Shown: positions 28,418 through 36,800 of the stretch, piece by piece
How positions within the stretch are numbered: position 1 is the stretch's first letter
How the letters are laid out: each line of letters starts with the position of its first letter
Source: Nocardiopsis_C rhodophaea
GTDB taxonomy: Bacteria > Actinomycetota > Actinomycetes > Streptosporangiales > Streptosporangiaceae
Reading direction: 5' to 3'
Assembly (NCBI RefSeq): GCF_039530945.1
Contig: NZ_BAAAPC010000002.1
Location: forward strand, 124,001-188,000
DNA: 64,000 bases
Notes under the pieces: generated by a model
Databases searched by the model: none
Told to the model about the DNA's origin: nothing
The model's input: the letters and a program-made list of their open reading frames with translations, nothing else
Translations under genes and position numbers: made by a program

Positions 28418-29239
28418 ATGACTGAGCCGGAGCGTGCGGAGCAGCTGGTGCTGGCGTACCTCGCGCGGGTCGGGGACGCCGCGTATGGCCGACTCCCCCA
28501 CCGGCAGCGCACCAGGTTCGTCGGCGATCTGCGCGGGCGCATCAACGCGGCCTGTGCCGCGGCCGACGCGCGCAGCCCGGAGCGGGTGCGGCGGATTCTG
28601 CGCGAGTTCGGCGATCCGGAGGACGTGGTTCGGCGGGCCTGCCAGCGGAGCGCGGGCGCGGGCGGCGACGAGGTGGACGGGGCCGCACCCGGTGGTCCCG
28701 CGGACGGGGGTGACGCGGCCGAGAGCGCGCCCAAGGAGGGGGGATGGGCGGGGTCCGAGCGTCCCATGCCCGCCCACCGCGTCCACCGGGATCCGCCGCC
28801 GTGGCGGGGCGGTCCGGACCGGAGCTGGCTGCGCGGCGCGTCGAGCGGTCGCTCCGGCGCTGGCGCGGGTGTCTCCCGCGACGGGGGACCGGGGCCGATC
28901 GAAGCGGTCCGCCGTTTTCCGGCGGAGGCACTCACCATCGGTATCTACCTGCTCAGCGGTCTCATCGGCGGTATCGCGGTCCTCTGGCTGCTGGGTGCCG
29001 TGCTGGCGGTGCTGAGCCGGGTCTGGTCGCGCGCTGACCGGTGGGTCGCGGTCGTGGTCCCGATCGCCGCGACGGTCGCGGGCATGGCGCTGTGGCGGGG
29101 GGAGGCGCCCTATGTCGACCAGTTCATCATGGCGTCGCTTGCGGACACGGGCGCGATCGGGCTGCGCGTCGCGGCGGTCGCGTGCGGGGTATACCTCGCC
29201 GTGCGGCTGACGCGTCTGACGCGGCTCGCCGGGGTATAG
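28418..29239 (+). CDS. HAAS-domain membrane protein
   Basis: A 273-residue protein. The N-terminal about 75 residues (LVLAYLARVGDAAYGRLPHR, then RVRRILREFGDPEDVVRR) match the HAAS/DUF1700-type helical domain seen in proteins encoded beside PadR regulators. A long low-complexity Gly/Arg linker follows (about 75-165), then three hydrophobic segments (IYLLSGLIGGIAVLWLLGAV, VAVVVPIAATVAGMAL, GLRVAAVACGVYLAV). No PadR gene is adjacent. It is divergent from the helicase-associated gene. Confidence 0.65.
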   Translation: MTEPERAEQLVLAYLARVGDAAYGRLPHRQRTRFVGDLRGRINAACAAADARSPERVRRILREFGDPEDVVRRACQRSAGAGGDEVDGAAPGGPADGGDAAESAPKEGGWAGSERPMPAHRVHRDPPPWRGGPDRSWLRGASSGRSGAGAGVSRDGGPGPIEAVRRFPAEALTIGIYLLSGLIGGIAVLWLLGAVLAVLSRVWSRADRWVAVVVPIAATVAGMALWRGEAPYVDQFIMASLADTGAIGLRVAAVACGVYLAVRLTRLTRLAGV

Positions 29240-29534
29240 GCAGCCGCGAGGGCGCTGTCGCAGGGCGGGATCGCCTGGTGGCGGGCGGTAACGGTCATCG
29301 ACCGGCAAATCCTCAGGAATATCGTGGTTGACCTGCGCATTTCTGTGAGTGGCGGGTGAGACGTCGGGTAATGATGTCCATGCGTTCCGTTCCGGTTTGG
29401 TCCGGGTTGCGGGCGCGATTGACGCGCATGCGACGACATCGGCGTGCCGCGTCAGCGGCATTGACGGCATCCTGGTCCCGCCGGGTCCCGTCCCATAACT
29501 CCGCAACCAGCGGCGACGGGGATCGTTGTCAATG
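29240..29534. other. Intergenic region with no gene seen
   Basis: No supported coding frame between the HAAS gene stop and the hairpin at 29535. No repeats or promoters stood out. Confidence 0.4.
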
Positions 29535-29566
29535 GAGAGGCCCGGAGATCCGCGTCCGGGCCTCTC
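29535..29566. terminator. Perfect 12-bp hairpin upstream of the cold-shock gene
   Basis: GAGAGGCCCGGA (29535-29546) and its exact complement (29555-29566) enclose an 8-base loop. No T-tract follows. It probably insulates the cold-shock transcript from upstream transcription. Confidence 0.65.
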
Positions 29567-29700
29567 GTACGCCCGCTCCGGGGAGGCCGTGAACTCCGTT
29601 GGGTTGGCCGGTTATGGCCGTTTCTTTGCGGTGATTTGCGGCTTTTCGCGGCGGTTAGTCTCTCGCTCGATACGCTCTGTGGGCACTAGCCTTAAAAGGT

Positions 29701-29776
29701 CCCTATGGGAAGATAGGGCGCAAGGAGGCCAAGCGGACATTCGGTGCTGAACGCGGCCGATCCGCGCGGCCTCCTT
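29701..29776 (+). promoter_or_regulatory. Structured leader ahead of the cold-shock gene
   Basis: Two nested structures are readable. A small hairpin is CCCTAT-GGGAAG-ATAGGG (29701-29718). A longer one pairs AAGGAGGCC (29722-29730) with GGCCTCCTT (29768-29776), with inner helper GCGGA (29733-29737) and TCCGC (29761-29765). The long stem buries an AAGGAGG sequence. The GTG start is 38 bases downstream. A temperature-dependent leader is plausible but unproven. Confidence 0.5.
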
Positions 29777-29813
29777 CCTATTGGTCCGACGGCGAGAGCG
29801 TGAGGTCACACAC

Positions 29814-30197
29814 GTGCCCACCGGCAAGGTCAAGTGGTACGACAGCGACAAGGGTTTCGGTTTTCTCACCCGTGATGACGGCGGTGAGGTCTTCGTGCAT
29901 TCCTCCGCGCTGCCGCAAGGGGCCACCTCCCTGCGCCCCGGGCAGCGCGTGGAATTCGGTGTCGTCGAAGGGCGCAAGGGGGCACAGGCGCTCCAGGTGA
30001 AACTTCTCGATACCCCCCGCTCGGTCTCCAAGGCCCACCGCAAGAAGCCGGACGAGATGGTGATTATCGTCGAGGACCTCATCAAGCTCCTCGACGGCAT
30101 CTCCACGTCCTACCGCCGGGGCAAGCACCCCGACCGCCGCGAGGCGGCGAAGATCGCCCAGGTGCTCCGCGTCGTCGCCGACGACCTGGAGGCCTGA
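29814..30197 (+). CDS. Cold-shock domain protein with C-terminal extension
   Basis: A 127-residue protein. Residues 1-65 are a cold-shock domain with RNP1 (KGFGFL) and RNP2 (VFVHSSAL), which binds single-stranded RNA/DNA as a chaperone. The extra 60 residues (KAHRKKPDEMVIIVEDLIKL then AAKIAQVLRVVADDLEA) are helical and typical of a long actinobacterial cold-shock subfamily. Start GTG 29814 gives MPTGKVKWYDSDKGFG, the family N-terminus. A DUF3027 gene follows, a gene pair I recall from actinobacteria. Confidence 0.93.
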   Translation: MPTGKVKWYDSDKGFGFLTRDDGGEVFVHSSALPQGATSLRPGQRVEFGVVEGRKGAQALQVKLLDTPRSVSKAHRKKPDEMVIIVEDLIKLLDGISTSYRRGKHPDRREAAKIAQVLRVVADDLEA

Positions 30198-30347
30198 GAG
30201 TTCCCCGCCCCCGGGCGGCACCCGAGCGCCGGTGCCTCCCGCGGCCGAGCACGTCACCCCGCGAGTGGAATCCGTGCCCCCGAGGCACACCCGCCCATCG
30301 ACAGGAAAGGCAACCACGTCGGCCCGCCCGATGCCCGGATAGGGTGA

Positions 30348-30374
30348 GCCCCGCCACTTTTTCGGTGGCGGGGC
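30348..30374 (+). terminator. 10-bp hairpin between the cold-shock and DUF3027 genes
   Basis: GCCCCGCCAC (30348-30357) pairs perfectly with GTGGCGGGGC (30365-30374) around a T-rich loop. No T-tract follows the stem, so termination is likely but not certain. Confidence 0.6.
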
Positions 30375-30463
30375 GTGCCATGACGCCCTCAAGTCGGCGT
30401 AACGGTCGACTATCGATCGGTGTCATGGTCGAGTCGGGGGTCGCAATCAGCGAAAATGGAACT

Positions 30464-31270
30464 GTGAGCCGTAGCCGTCGTTCTCCCACACCAGACAAGG
30501 CCTGCATCGAAGCGGTCGATTTGGCCCGCTCTGTGGCCGCCGAGATCGGGCGGCCGGAGTGGATCGGCGACCACCTCGCCGCGCACGTCGAGGGTGATCG
30601 TCTCGTCACCCATATCTTCGACTGCCTCGACCCCGCCTACCCCGGGTGGCACTACGCGGTCACCGTGGTGCGCGCCGCGCGCGCGAAGAGGGTCACGGTC
30701 AACGAGGCCGTGCTGATCCCCGGCGCCGAAGCCCTCATCGCGCCCGAATGGGTGCCCTGGAAGGAGCGCCTGCGCCCGGGCGACCTCGGCGTGGGCGACC
30801 TGCTGCCCACCGAGGCCGACGACGCGCGCCTCATGCCCGGCTTCGCCCAGGTGCCCGAGGGGGAGCTCGACGAAGAGGGCGTCGACCAGCAGATGCTTTG
30901 GGAGCTGGGCCTGGGCCGGGTCCGCGTCCTGTCGGAGCTCGGCCGCGAGGCCGCGGCCGAACGCTGGTACAACGGCGACGCCGGACCGCGTAGCCCGATC
31001 GCCGCCTCCGCCCCCGCCAAGTGCGCGACCTGCGGATTCATGACCCCTCTCGCCGGTGAGTTCCGGCAGATGTTCGGCGTGTGCGCCAACGAGTTCGCGC
31101 CCGACGACGGCAGGGTCGTCTCGCTGGACCACGGCTGCGGCGCCCACTCCGAGGCCGCGCGCCCCGCCCCCCGCCCCGAGCCGGTCGCCCCCGTCGTCGA
31201 CGAGCTGGGCTACGATCACATCGTCTTCGACGACACCACCGAACTGGAGCTCGTCTCCGCCGACAACTGA
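30464..31270 (+). CDS. DUF3027-family protein
   Basis: A 268-residue soluble protein of unknown function found across actinobacteria beside cold-shock genes. Visible features: an N-terminal helix (PDKACIEAVDLARSVAAEIG), a VPWKERLRPGDLGVGDLLPT segment, and a putative metal-binding Cys cluster near the C-terminus (CATCGFM, then a Cys and a HGCGAHSE stretch). Start GTG 30464 is chosen because it begins MSRSRRSPTPDKACIEAVDL like relatives as I recall them. An in-frame ATG at 30425 is possible. Confidence 0.8.
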   Translation: MSRSRRSPTPDKACIEAVDLARSVAAEIGRPEWIGDHLAAHVEGDRLVTHIFDCLDPAYPGWHYAVTVVRAARAKRVTVNEAVLIPGAEALIAPEWVPWKERLRPGDLGVGDLLPTEADDARLMPGFAQVPEGELDEEGVDQQMLWELGLGRVRVLSELGREAAAERWYNGDAGPRSPIAASAPAKCATCGFMTPLAGEFRQMFGVCANEFAPDDGRVVSLDHGCGAHSEAARPAPRPEPVAPVVDELGYDHIVFDDTTELELVSADN

Positions 31271-31456
31271 CGTCTCCGCCCGCCGCCGCATCGCCAGCCG
31301 CCGAGGTCGCTCCGCGTGATCCGGCGGGTGTACCGCGGGCGGAGTCGGCCCTGGCCCGCCTCCCTCCCCAGCTCAACCCCAGCCGGAAAACCTCTTTCTT
31401 AAACGTCCCCTGGGTCGCGTACCGTAGTGCCGCACCTACTCTTAAGAGGTTGATTC

Positions 31457-34400
31457 ATGTCCCAGACATCGGACGACCCGTTCGGCACGGCCGAACTTCG
31501 CCGACGTGTCCTCGATGGCTGGGCCGACGCACCGGCGCGCTTCCGTGAGGACGCCAACGCGGAGGAGGACTACGCCCTCGGCGGCTACCGCGACCGCGTC
31601 GTCGTCGAACTCGCGCAGAACGCCGCCGACGCCGCCCGCCGCACGGGCAGCCCCGGTCGGCTTCTCCTCCGGCTCAGCGACCACCAGTTCATCGCGGCCA
31701 ACACCGGCGCCCCGCTGACCGCCGCCGGCGTGGAGTCCCTCGCCACGCTGCGCGCTTCCGCCAAACGCGACGACGCCGCCTCGGGCGGCTCCACCGGGCG
31801 CTTCGGCGTCGGTTTCTCCGCCGTGGTCGCCGTCAGCGACGACGTCACCGTGGCCTCGCACGAGGGAGCGGTGCGTTTCGACCGCGCCGACGCCCGCGCC
31901 GAAGTCCGCGCCCTGCTGCTCGAACCCGGTCGCGCCCAGCCCGAGCTTGGCGAGGAGTTCGAGCGCCGCGGAGAGCAGGTGCCGCTGCTCCGGCTGCCCT
32001 TCGCCTGCCAGTCGCCCGTGCCCGCGGGCTACGACACCGCGGTCACCCTCGTACTCCGCGATGACGACGCCCGCGACCGCCTGCGCACCCAGCTCGCCGA
32101 GACCAGCGAGGCGCTGCTGCTGGCCCTTCCCGACCTCGCCGAGGTACGCGTCGACACCGGCGACACCGAGCGCGTGCTCACCCGCGAGTCCGGCCCGGGC
32201 GCGGACGGCACCGGCGAGGTGATCACCCGTGTCCGCGACCGCACGGGGGAGCACCTCACCCGATGGCGCACCGTCACGCGCTCCGGCCGCTTCGAGCCCT
32301 CCCTGCTCGCCGACCGCCCCACCGAGGAACGCGCGCGGCTCGACTGGACGCTGACCTGGGCCGCCGCCGTGACGCCCGATGGCCACGTCGCCGAGCTCCC
32401 CTCCGGCGTCGAGCGCGTCGTGCACGCGCCTACCCCCAGCGGCGACGAACTCGCCCTGCCCGCGCTGCTCATCGGGACCTTCCCGCTCACCCCCGACCGC
32501 CGCCGCATCGCCCACGGCCCAGCGGCCGAGATGCTCACCGGCGAGGCCGCCGAGGCCTACTGCGACCTGCTCTGCTCGTTCGACGCCCGCCCCGCCCTGG
32601 ACCTCGTCCCGGTCACCGCGCTGGGACGCGGCGAGTTCGACGCCAGGTTCCGCGCCCACGTCGCCAAGGCGCTGCCGGACACCCCCTTCCTGCGCACCAG
32701 CGAGGGCGACCCCATCCGCCCGCGCGACGCCGTGCTGCCGGAGGGCGGCCCGGAGGTCACCGCGGTGGTCGGCGCGCTCGTCCGCACCGCCCTGCCGGGC
32801 CACTGGAACCCGCGCCACCCGGGGCTGGCCCAGCTGCGGGTGCGCCGCGTCGGCTTCGCCGAACTGGCCGACCTGCTCGCCGACCTCGACCGTGAGCCCA
32901 ACTGGTGGGCGCGGCTGTACGCCGCACTGCGCGCGGCCGGGCGGCAGGGCGCCGACCTGGGCGACCTCGGCGCGCTGCCGGTCCCGCTGTCCGACGGGCG
33001 GCTGGTGCGCGGCCCGCGCTCCCTGCTCGTACCGGTGGGCGATCTCTTCGGCGCCGACCAGATCGACCCGCGCACGCTGGACCCGCTCGGCCTGCGGATC
33101 GTGCACCCCGAGGCCGTCGACCCGCTGCTGGTGCGGCTCGGCGCCATCGAGGCCAACGAGGCGGCGGTGCTCACCGACCCGCAGACCCGCGCGGCCGTGG
33201 AGAACTCGCTGGAGGCGGACAACCCCGAGGAGATCGCGTCGGCCGTGCTGCGGCTGGTGTCCGCCTCCGGGACCAGCACCGACGACGCGCCCTGGCTGGC
33301 CGAGCTCGCCCTGCCGGACGACGACGGCGGGTACTCGGTCGCGGGCGAGCTGCTCCTGCCGAGCAGTCCTCTGCTGGACATCTTCACCGACGACGCGCCG
33401 TTCGGTGTGGTCTCGACCGACGCCGTGGAGCGCCACGGTTCCGACGCCCTGCGCGCGGTCGGCGTGCTCGACGCCTTCCACCCGGTCCGCGCCGAGGACG
33501 TCACGCTGGGCGCCGCGCTCGAACACGACGATCTTCCGTTGGACGGCCTGGAGGAGTGGGCCGAGGAGGTCGCCGAGCGGACGGGCGCCGCCGACATCCC
33601 GCCCGTGGTCCCCGAACTGGTCGGCGTCGCCGACCTGGAGTTCGTCCGCGAGGACCGCTGGCCGCAGGCGCTGGAGCTGCTGAACGGGTCCCGCACGCGC
33701 GGCGCGATCGTCGAGCCGGCGCGGGTGCTGCGCGGCGACGGTCGCGCCGTGGACGTTCCCTCCTACACGGCCTGGTGGCTGCGCACCGGCGCGGTCCTGG
33801 ACGGTCGCTGCCCGGTGGAGTTGCGGACCCGCGACGCCGCCCCCGCGCTCACCGGCCTCTACGACCCCGCCCCCGAGAGCCTCGACCCGGCGTTCGCCCG
33901 GGAGATCGGCGTGCGGTCGAGCCTGGAGGCCCTGATGGCCGAGCCGGACGGCCCTGATGACCTGCTGGAGCGGTTGGCTGACCCGCAACGCCACGTCGAG
34001 CGCCGGGCGCTGCGCGAGATCTGGACCGCCATCGCGGCGGTGGACCCCGACCGCGTCTCCCCGCCCGAGCGCATCCGCGCGGTACGCGGCGGCGCCATCG
34101 TGGTGGCCGATCCCGAGGAGACCGTGGTCGTCGACGCCCCTGACCTCCTGCCGCTGGTGGACGACCGCCCCGTCGTCCTCGTCCCCGCCGAACACGCCGT
34201 GGCGATGGCCGACGTCCTCGACATCGCCCTCGCCAGCGAAGTGATCCCGGGCGAGGTCGCCTCAGCGGGCGAACTCCGCCCGATCCCCAAGGCCGTGGGG
34301 CTTTTCCTCGACGTCGACGTGCACACCTACCTGCACCACGACGAGCTGCGGGTCGATGGTGTTCCCGTGGAATGGCGCTGCACCGGGGGCGCCCTGCATG

Positions 34401-34534
34401 CCGCTACCGCTGACGGTCTGGCCCGGGCGCTGTGCTGGAGTGCTGGTCATTGGTCCAGCCGTCACCTCATCGCGGCTGTTCTCCGCGATCCCGCCGAGGC
34501 CCCGGCCCTCCTGGCCGAGACCGACCTCGACTAG
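31457..34534 (+). CDS. Large sacsin-like GHKL-ATPase protein
   Basis: A 1025-residue protein. The first about 130 residues carry a GHKL (Hsp90/histidine-kinase) ATP fold of the sacsin N-terminal type: RDRVVVELAQNAADAARR (N box with Glu and Asn) and GSTGRFGVGFSAVVAVSD (G2-type lid). The remaining about 850 residues are rich in Asp/Glu/Leu without recognised domains. No transmembrane segment is seen. AAGAGG precedes ATG 31457. Function unknown; Hsp90-like chaperone activity is inferred only from the ATPase fold. It is separated by a repeat-type terminator from the convergent methyltransferase gene. Confidence 0.85.
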   Translation: MSQTSDDPFGTAELRRRVLDGWADAPARFREDANAEEDYALGGYRDRVVVELAQNAADAARRTGSPGRLLLRLSDHQFIAANTGAPLTAAGVESLATLRASAKRDDAASGGSTGRFGVGFSAVVAVSDDVTVASHEGAVRFDRADARAEVRALLLEPGRAQPELGEEFERRGEQVPLLRLPFACQSPVPAGYDTAVTLVLRDDDARDRLRTQLAETSEALLLALPDLAEVRVDTGDTERVLTRESGPGADGTGEVITRVRDRTGEHLTRWRTVTRSGRFEPSLLADRPTEERARLDWTLTWAAAVTPDGHVAELPSGVERVVHAPTPSGDELALPALLIGTFPLTPDRRRIAHGPAAEMLTGEAAEAYCDLLCSFDARPALDLVPVTALGRGEFDARFRAHVAKALPDTPFLRTSEGDPIRPRDAVLPEGGPEVTAVVGALVRTALPGHWNPRHPGLAQLRVRRVGFAELADLLADLDREPNWWARLYAALRAAGRQGADLGDLGALPVPLSDGRLVRGPRSLLVPVGDLFGADQIDPRTLDPLGLRIVHPEAVDPLLVRLGAIEANEAAVLTDPQTRAAVENSLEADNPEEIASAVLRLVSASGTSTDDAPWLAELALPDDDGGYSVAGELLLPSSPLLDIFTDDAPFGVVSTDAVERHGSDALRAVGVLDAFHPVRAEDVTLGAALEHDDLPLDGLEEWAEEVAERTGAADIPPVVPELVGVADLEFVREDRWPQALELLNGSRTRGAIVEPARVLRGDGRAVDVPSYTAWWLRTGAVLDGRCPVELRTRDAAPALTGLYDPAPESLDPAFAREIGVRSSLEALMAEPDGPDDLLERLADPQRHVERRALREIWTAIAAVDPDRVSPPERIRAVRGGAIVVADPEETVVVDAPDLLPLVDDRPVVLVPAEHAVAMADVLDIALASEVIPGEVASAGELRPIPKAVGLFLDVDVHTYLHHDELRVDGVPVEWRCTGGALHAATADGLARALCWSAGHWSSRHLIAAVLRDPAEAPALLAETDLD

Positions 34535-34541
34535 CGCCTCG

Positions 34542-34590
34542 CCCGCCCTTCCTCCTTCGATATCGCCGAGATCAACGGAGGGAGGGCGGC
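34542..34590. terminator. Imperfect hairpin between convergent genes (repeat copy 2)
   Basis: Arms of about 20 bases (34542-34561 with 34571-34590) pair with a few mismatches around the same loop, ATCGCCGAG, seen at 207-241. It contains the shared 20-mer at 34559-34578 and ends two bases before the methyltransferase stop codon. Confidence 0.75.
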
Positions 34591-34591
34591 G

Positions 34592-36094
34592 TCACCGCGT
34601 TACGCGGAAGAAGCCTTCGGTGATCAGCGAGCGCAGCACGTCGGGGGTGCGGGCGCGGACCGCGGCGGCGTCCTGGTCGGTGAGTTCGGCGATCGCGTCG
34701 AGCAGCGGGCCGACGGGCATGGTGCCGTCGCAGACGCTCGCCAGCGCCGCCTCGATCGTGCCGACCTGGGCCACACGGTGCAGGCCGCCGCGCTGGCGGA
34801 GCAGGATCTTCTCCGGATCCGGCGCGCCCGGCGTGCCGATCCGCTCCTCCACCACGTGCGGCGCCAGCGCCACGTGCGCTGACAGCAGGGCCGCGTCGGT
34901 CAGGCGGCGGGCGGTCATCGCGCCGTCGACCACATCGGGCAGGTAGCGGCCGACCGGCTGCTCGATCTCGTGGCGCAGCTCCTCCACGCGCACGGCGGCG
35001 TCCTGGGCGGCATCGTTGCGCACGGAGATCCAGCCGAAGCCGATCCCCGTGACGCCCTCCCGCTCGAAGTAGTCCAGCCAGGCGTCGTAGCGGCGGGTGT
35101 ACTCGGGGGTGCCGTGCTCGCAGGAGTCGCGCAGCCACAGCTCCACGTACTCCGCCGGGTCCTGCACGTCGCGCTGGACCACCCAGCCCGAGCACCCGGT
35201 GCCCGTGACCCATCCGCCGACCCGGTCGCGCCAGTCCTCGTCCTTGACGTGCAGCCAGTTGGCCAGGATCTGGATCCAGCCGCCATCGGTGAGGTGGTCG
35301 GGCGCCTGCCGGATGATCTCCGCGCACACCGCGTCCCCGGACAGGTCGGACTCGCGGTAGGTGTAGCGCGCCGAGCCGGGCGTGATGACGAACGGGGGAT
35401 TCGACACGATGAGGTCGAACCGCTCCCCGGCGACCGGCGCGTAGAGCGAGCCCTGGCGCGTGCTCACGTTGTCCACACCCGAAAGCGCGCAGCTGATCTC
35501 GGCGAGGTGCAGGGCGCGCGGGTTGACGTCGGTCGCGCACACCTCGGCGGAGCGACCCGCTAGGTGCAGCGCCTGTACGCCGCAGCCGGTGCCCAGGTCG
35601 AGCGCGCGGTCCACGGGGCCGTCGACGATCAGCTTCGACAGCGTGGCCGAGGCGCCGCCCGCGCCCACCACGTGGTCCGGGCGCGGGCTGCCGTGACCGG
35701 GGCGGACGGTGGGGTCGGAGACGACATAGCCAGCGCGGGCGCCGCCGTCGCGCCCCTCGTCCACCTCCCACGGCGTCAGGTGCACCAGGGCGTGCACTTT
35801 TCCGCCGTCCACGGTCAGGAGCCCGGCCTCGGCGAGCTCGGTGACGGGGAGGATGCCGCGCGCGGCCTTCTCCGGGATCGGCTCGTGCAACCACCACAGG
35901 CGCAACAGCATCCCCAGACGTTCCTCGCCGCCGGTGGCGCGCAGGGCGGGGACGAGCTGCTCGCGGGCGAGCGCCCGGGCGGCCGTGTCACCGAGCCGGT
36001 CGCGGACGCCGGAGACGGTGTAGTCGGCGTCGATCAGGATGTGTCGCAGGCGGTCGGCGAGACGTCGTGGGAAAGGGCGGAGCGATTCAGACAC
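34592..36094 (-). CDS. Class I SAM-dependent methyltransferase (NPPF type)
   Basis: A 500-residue protein. An N-terminal helical region (about 1-140) precedes a Rossmann methyltransferase: ALDLGTGCGVQALHLA (SAM motif I, about 167), CATDVNPRALHLAE (acidic loop) and DLIVSNPPFVI (motif IV, about 230). The NPPF signature is shared by enzymes that methylate planar amino groups (bases in RNA/DNA or Gln side chains). A C-terminal about 130-residue region is specific to actinobacterial relatives. Start GTG 36094. Target unknown. Confidence 0.82.
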   Translation of the reverse strand: MSESLRPFPRRLADRLRHILIDADYTVSGVRDRLGDTAARALAREQLVPALRATGGEERLGMLLRLWWLHEPIPEKAARGILPVTELAEAGLLTVDGGKVHALVHLTPWEVDEGRDGGARAGYVVSDPTVRPGHGSPRPDHVVGAGGASATLSKLIVDGPVDRALDLGTGCGVQALHLAGRSAEVCATDVNPRALHLAEISCALSGVDNVSTRQGSLYAPVAGERFDLIVSNPPFVITPGSARYTYRESDLSGDAVCAEIIRQAPDHLTDGGWIQILANWLHVKDEDWRDRVGGWVTGTGCSGWVVQRDVQDPAEYVELWLRDSCEHGTPEYTRRYDAWLDYFEREGVTGIGFGWISVRNDAAQDAAVRVEELRHEIEQPVGRYLPDVVDGAMTARRLTDAALLSAHVALAPHVVEERIGTPGAPDPEKILLRQRGGLHRVAQVGTIEAALASVCDGTMPVGPLLDAIAELTDQDAAAVRARTPDVLRSLITEGFFRVTR

Positions 36095-36306
36095 CCGCCC
36101 ATTATCGAGCAGAAACGGCGGAGAAGTGTGAGTGGTACGCCGGGCCGAAATTCACCGTCGCGCCCGTGTCTCCCGGAGCGCCGAGCGGGCGGGCCTGCCG
36201 TGTGCCAGGGCGTGGAACAGCCGGGCGCGGGACAGCCGCACCCGAACCCGCCGCTGAGTCGGGCCGACGGGCGATCGAGATCACGTATGGCGGCGATCAC
36301 GCGTGG

Positions 36307-36612
36307 TCACGAGTCCTCCCGCGGTGCCCCGTCCTGTTCCTGTCGCCCGGCGCGCTCGCGGCGCCTGGCCGCGCCGCGCTCCTCGGCCTCCCGGCGTTTG
36401 CGCTGTAGGCGGGGGATGTAGAGGAAGGCGAACACGCCCAGCGCGATGCCCACGGCGCAGACCCAGACCCACCAGCGCTCCGACTCGGGCAGCTTCTCAC
36501 CCATCGCGACCAGCACGACGAGAGCGACGAACCATGCCGCGGTGCCCAGGGCCGTGGGCACGCGGTAGTCACTCTCCATGACTTCGGGGTCGGGCTGACG
36601 GGGTTTACGCAC
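36307..36612 (-). CDS. DUF2530-family small membrane protein
   Basis: 101 residues with two hydrophobic segments (ALGTAAWFVALVVLVAMG and WVWVCAVGIALGVFAFLYI) and a long basic C-terminal tail (PRLQRKRREAEERGAARRRE). The order and the WWVWVC motif match the DUF2530 family of actinobacteria, function unknown. GTG 36612 is preceded by TAGCCT exactly six bases upstream, so the message is probably leaderless. Confidence 0.82.
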   Translation of the reverse strand: MRKPRQPDPEVMESDYRVPTALGTAAWFVALVVLVAMGEKLPESERWWVWVCAVGIALGVFAFLYIPRLQRKRREAEERGAARRRERAGRQEQDGAPREDS

Positions 36613-36624
36613 GGTTTCAGGCTA
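36613..36624 (-). promoter_or_regulatory. Leaderless -10 element of the DUF2530 gene
   Basis: On the minus strand TAGCCT (36624-36619), six bases (GAAACC), then the GTG start. The spacing places the first transcribed base at the start codon. Confidence 0.55.
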
Positions 36625-36800
36625 ATCGATCGGGGGGTCACCGCCGTCGAAGCGAAACCCCGGGTGTTCGTATGTTTCTCTGAATCATGGATGATTCCTC
36701 CGGTTACGAGTTGTAGGAAGACTCAACTACGCTGACGTCGTCATCGTGCCCAAACAGGGCGAACTTCTCGGCTTAACCCGAACAGGGCAGGTTCAACCGC

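Noticed and set aside
31442..34195. 917-codon antisense frame over the sacsin-like gene
   Set aside because: Low-complexity shadow of the sense frame, with no domain and no ribosome site.
36613..36800. Purine riboswitch before the permease
   Set aside because: No purine aptamer core could be recognised in the leader.
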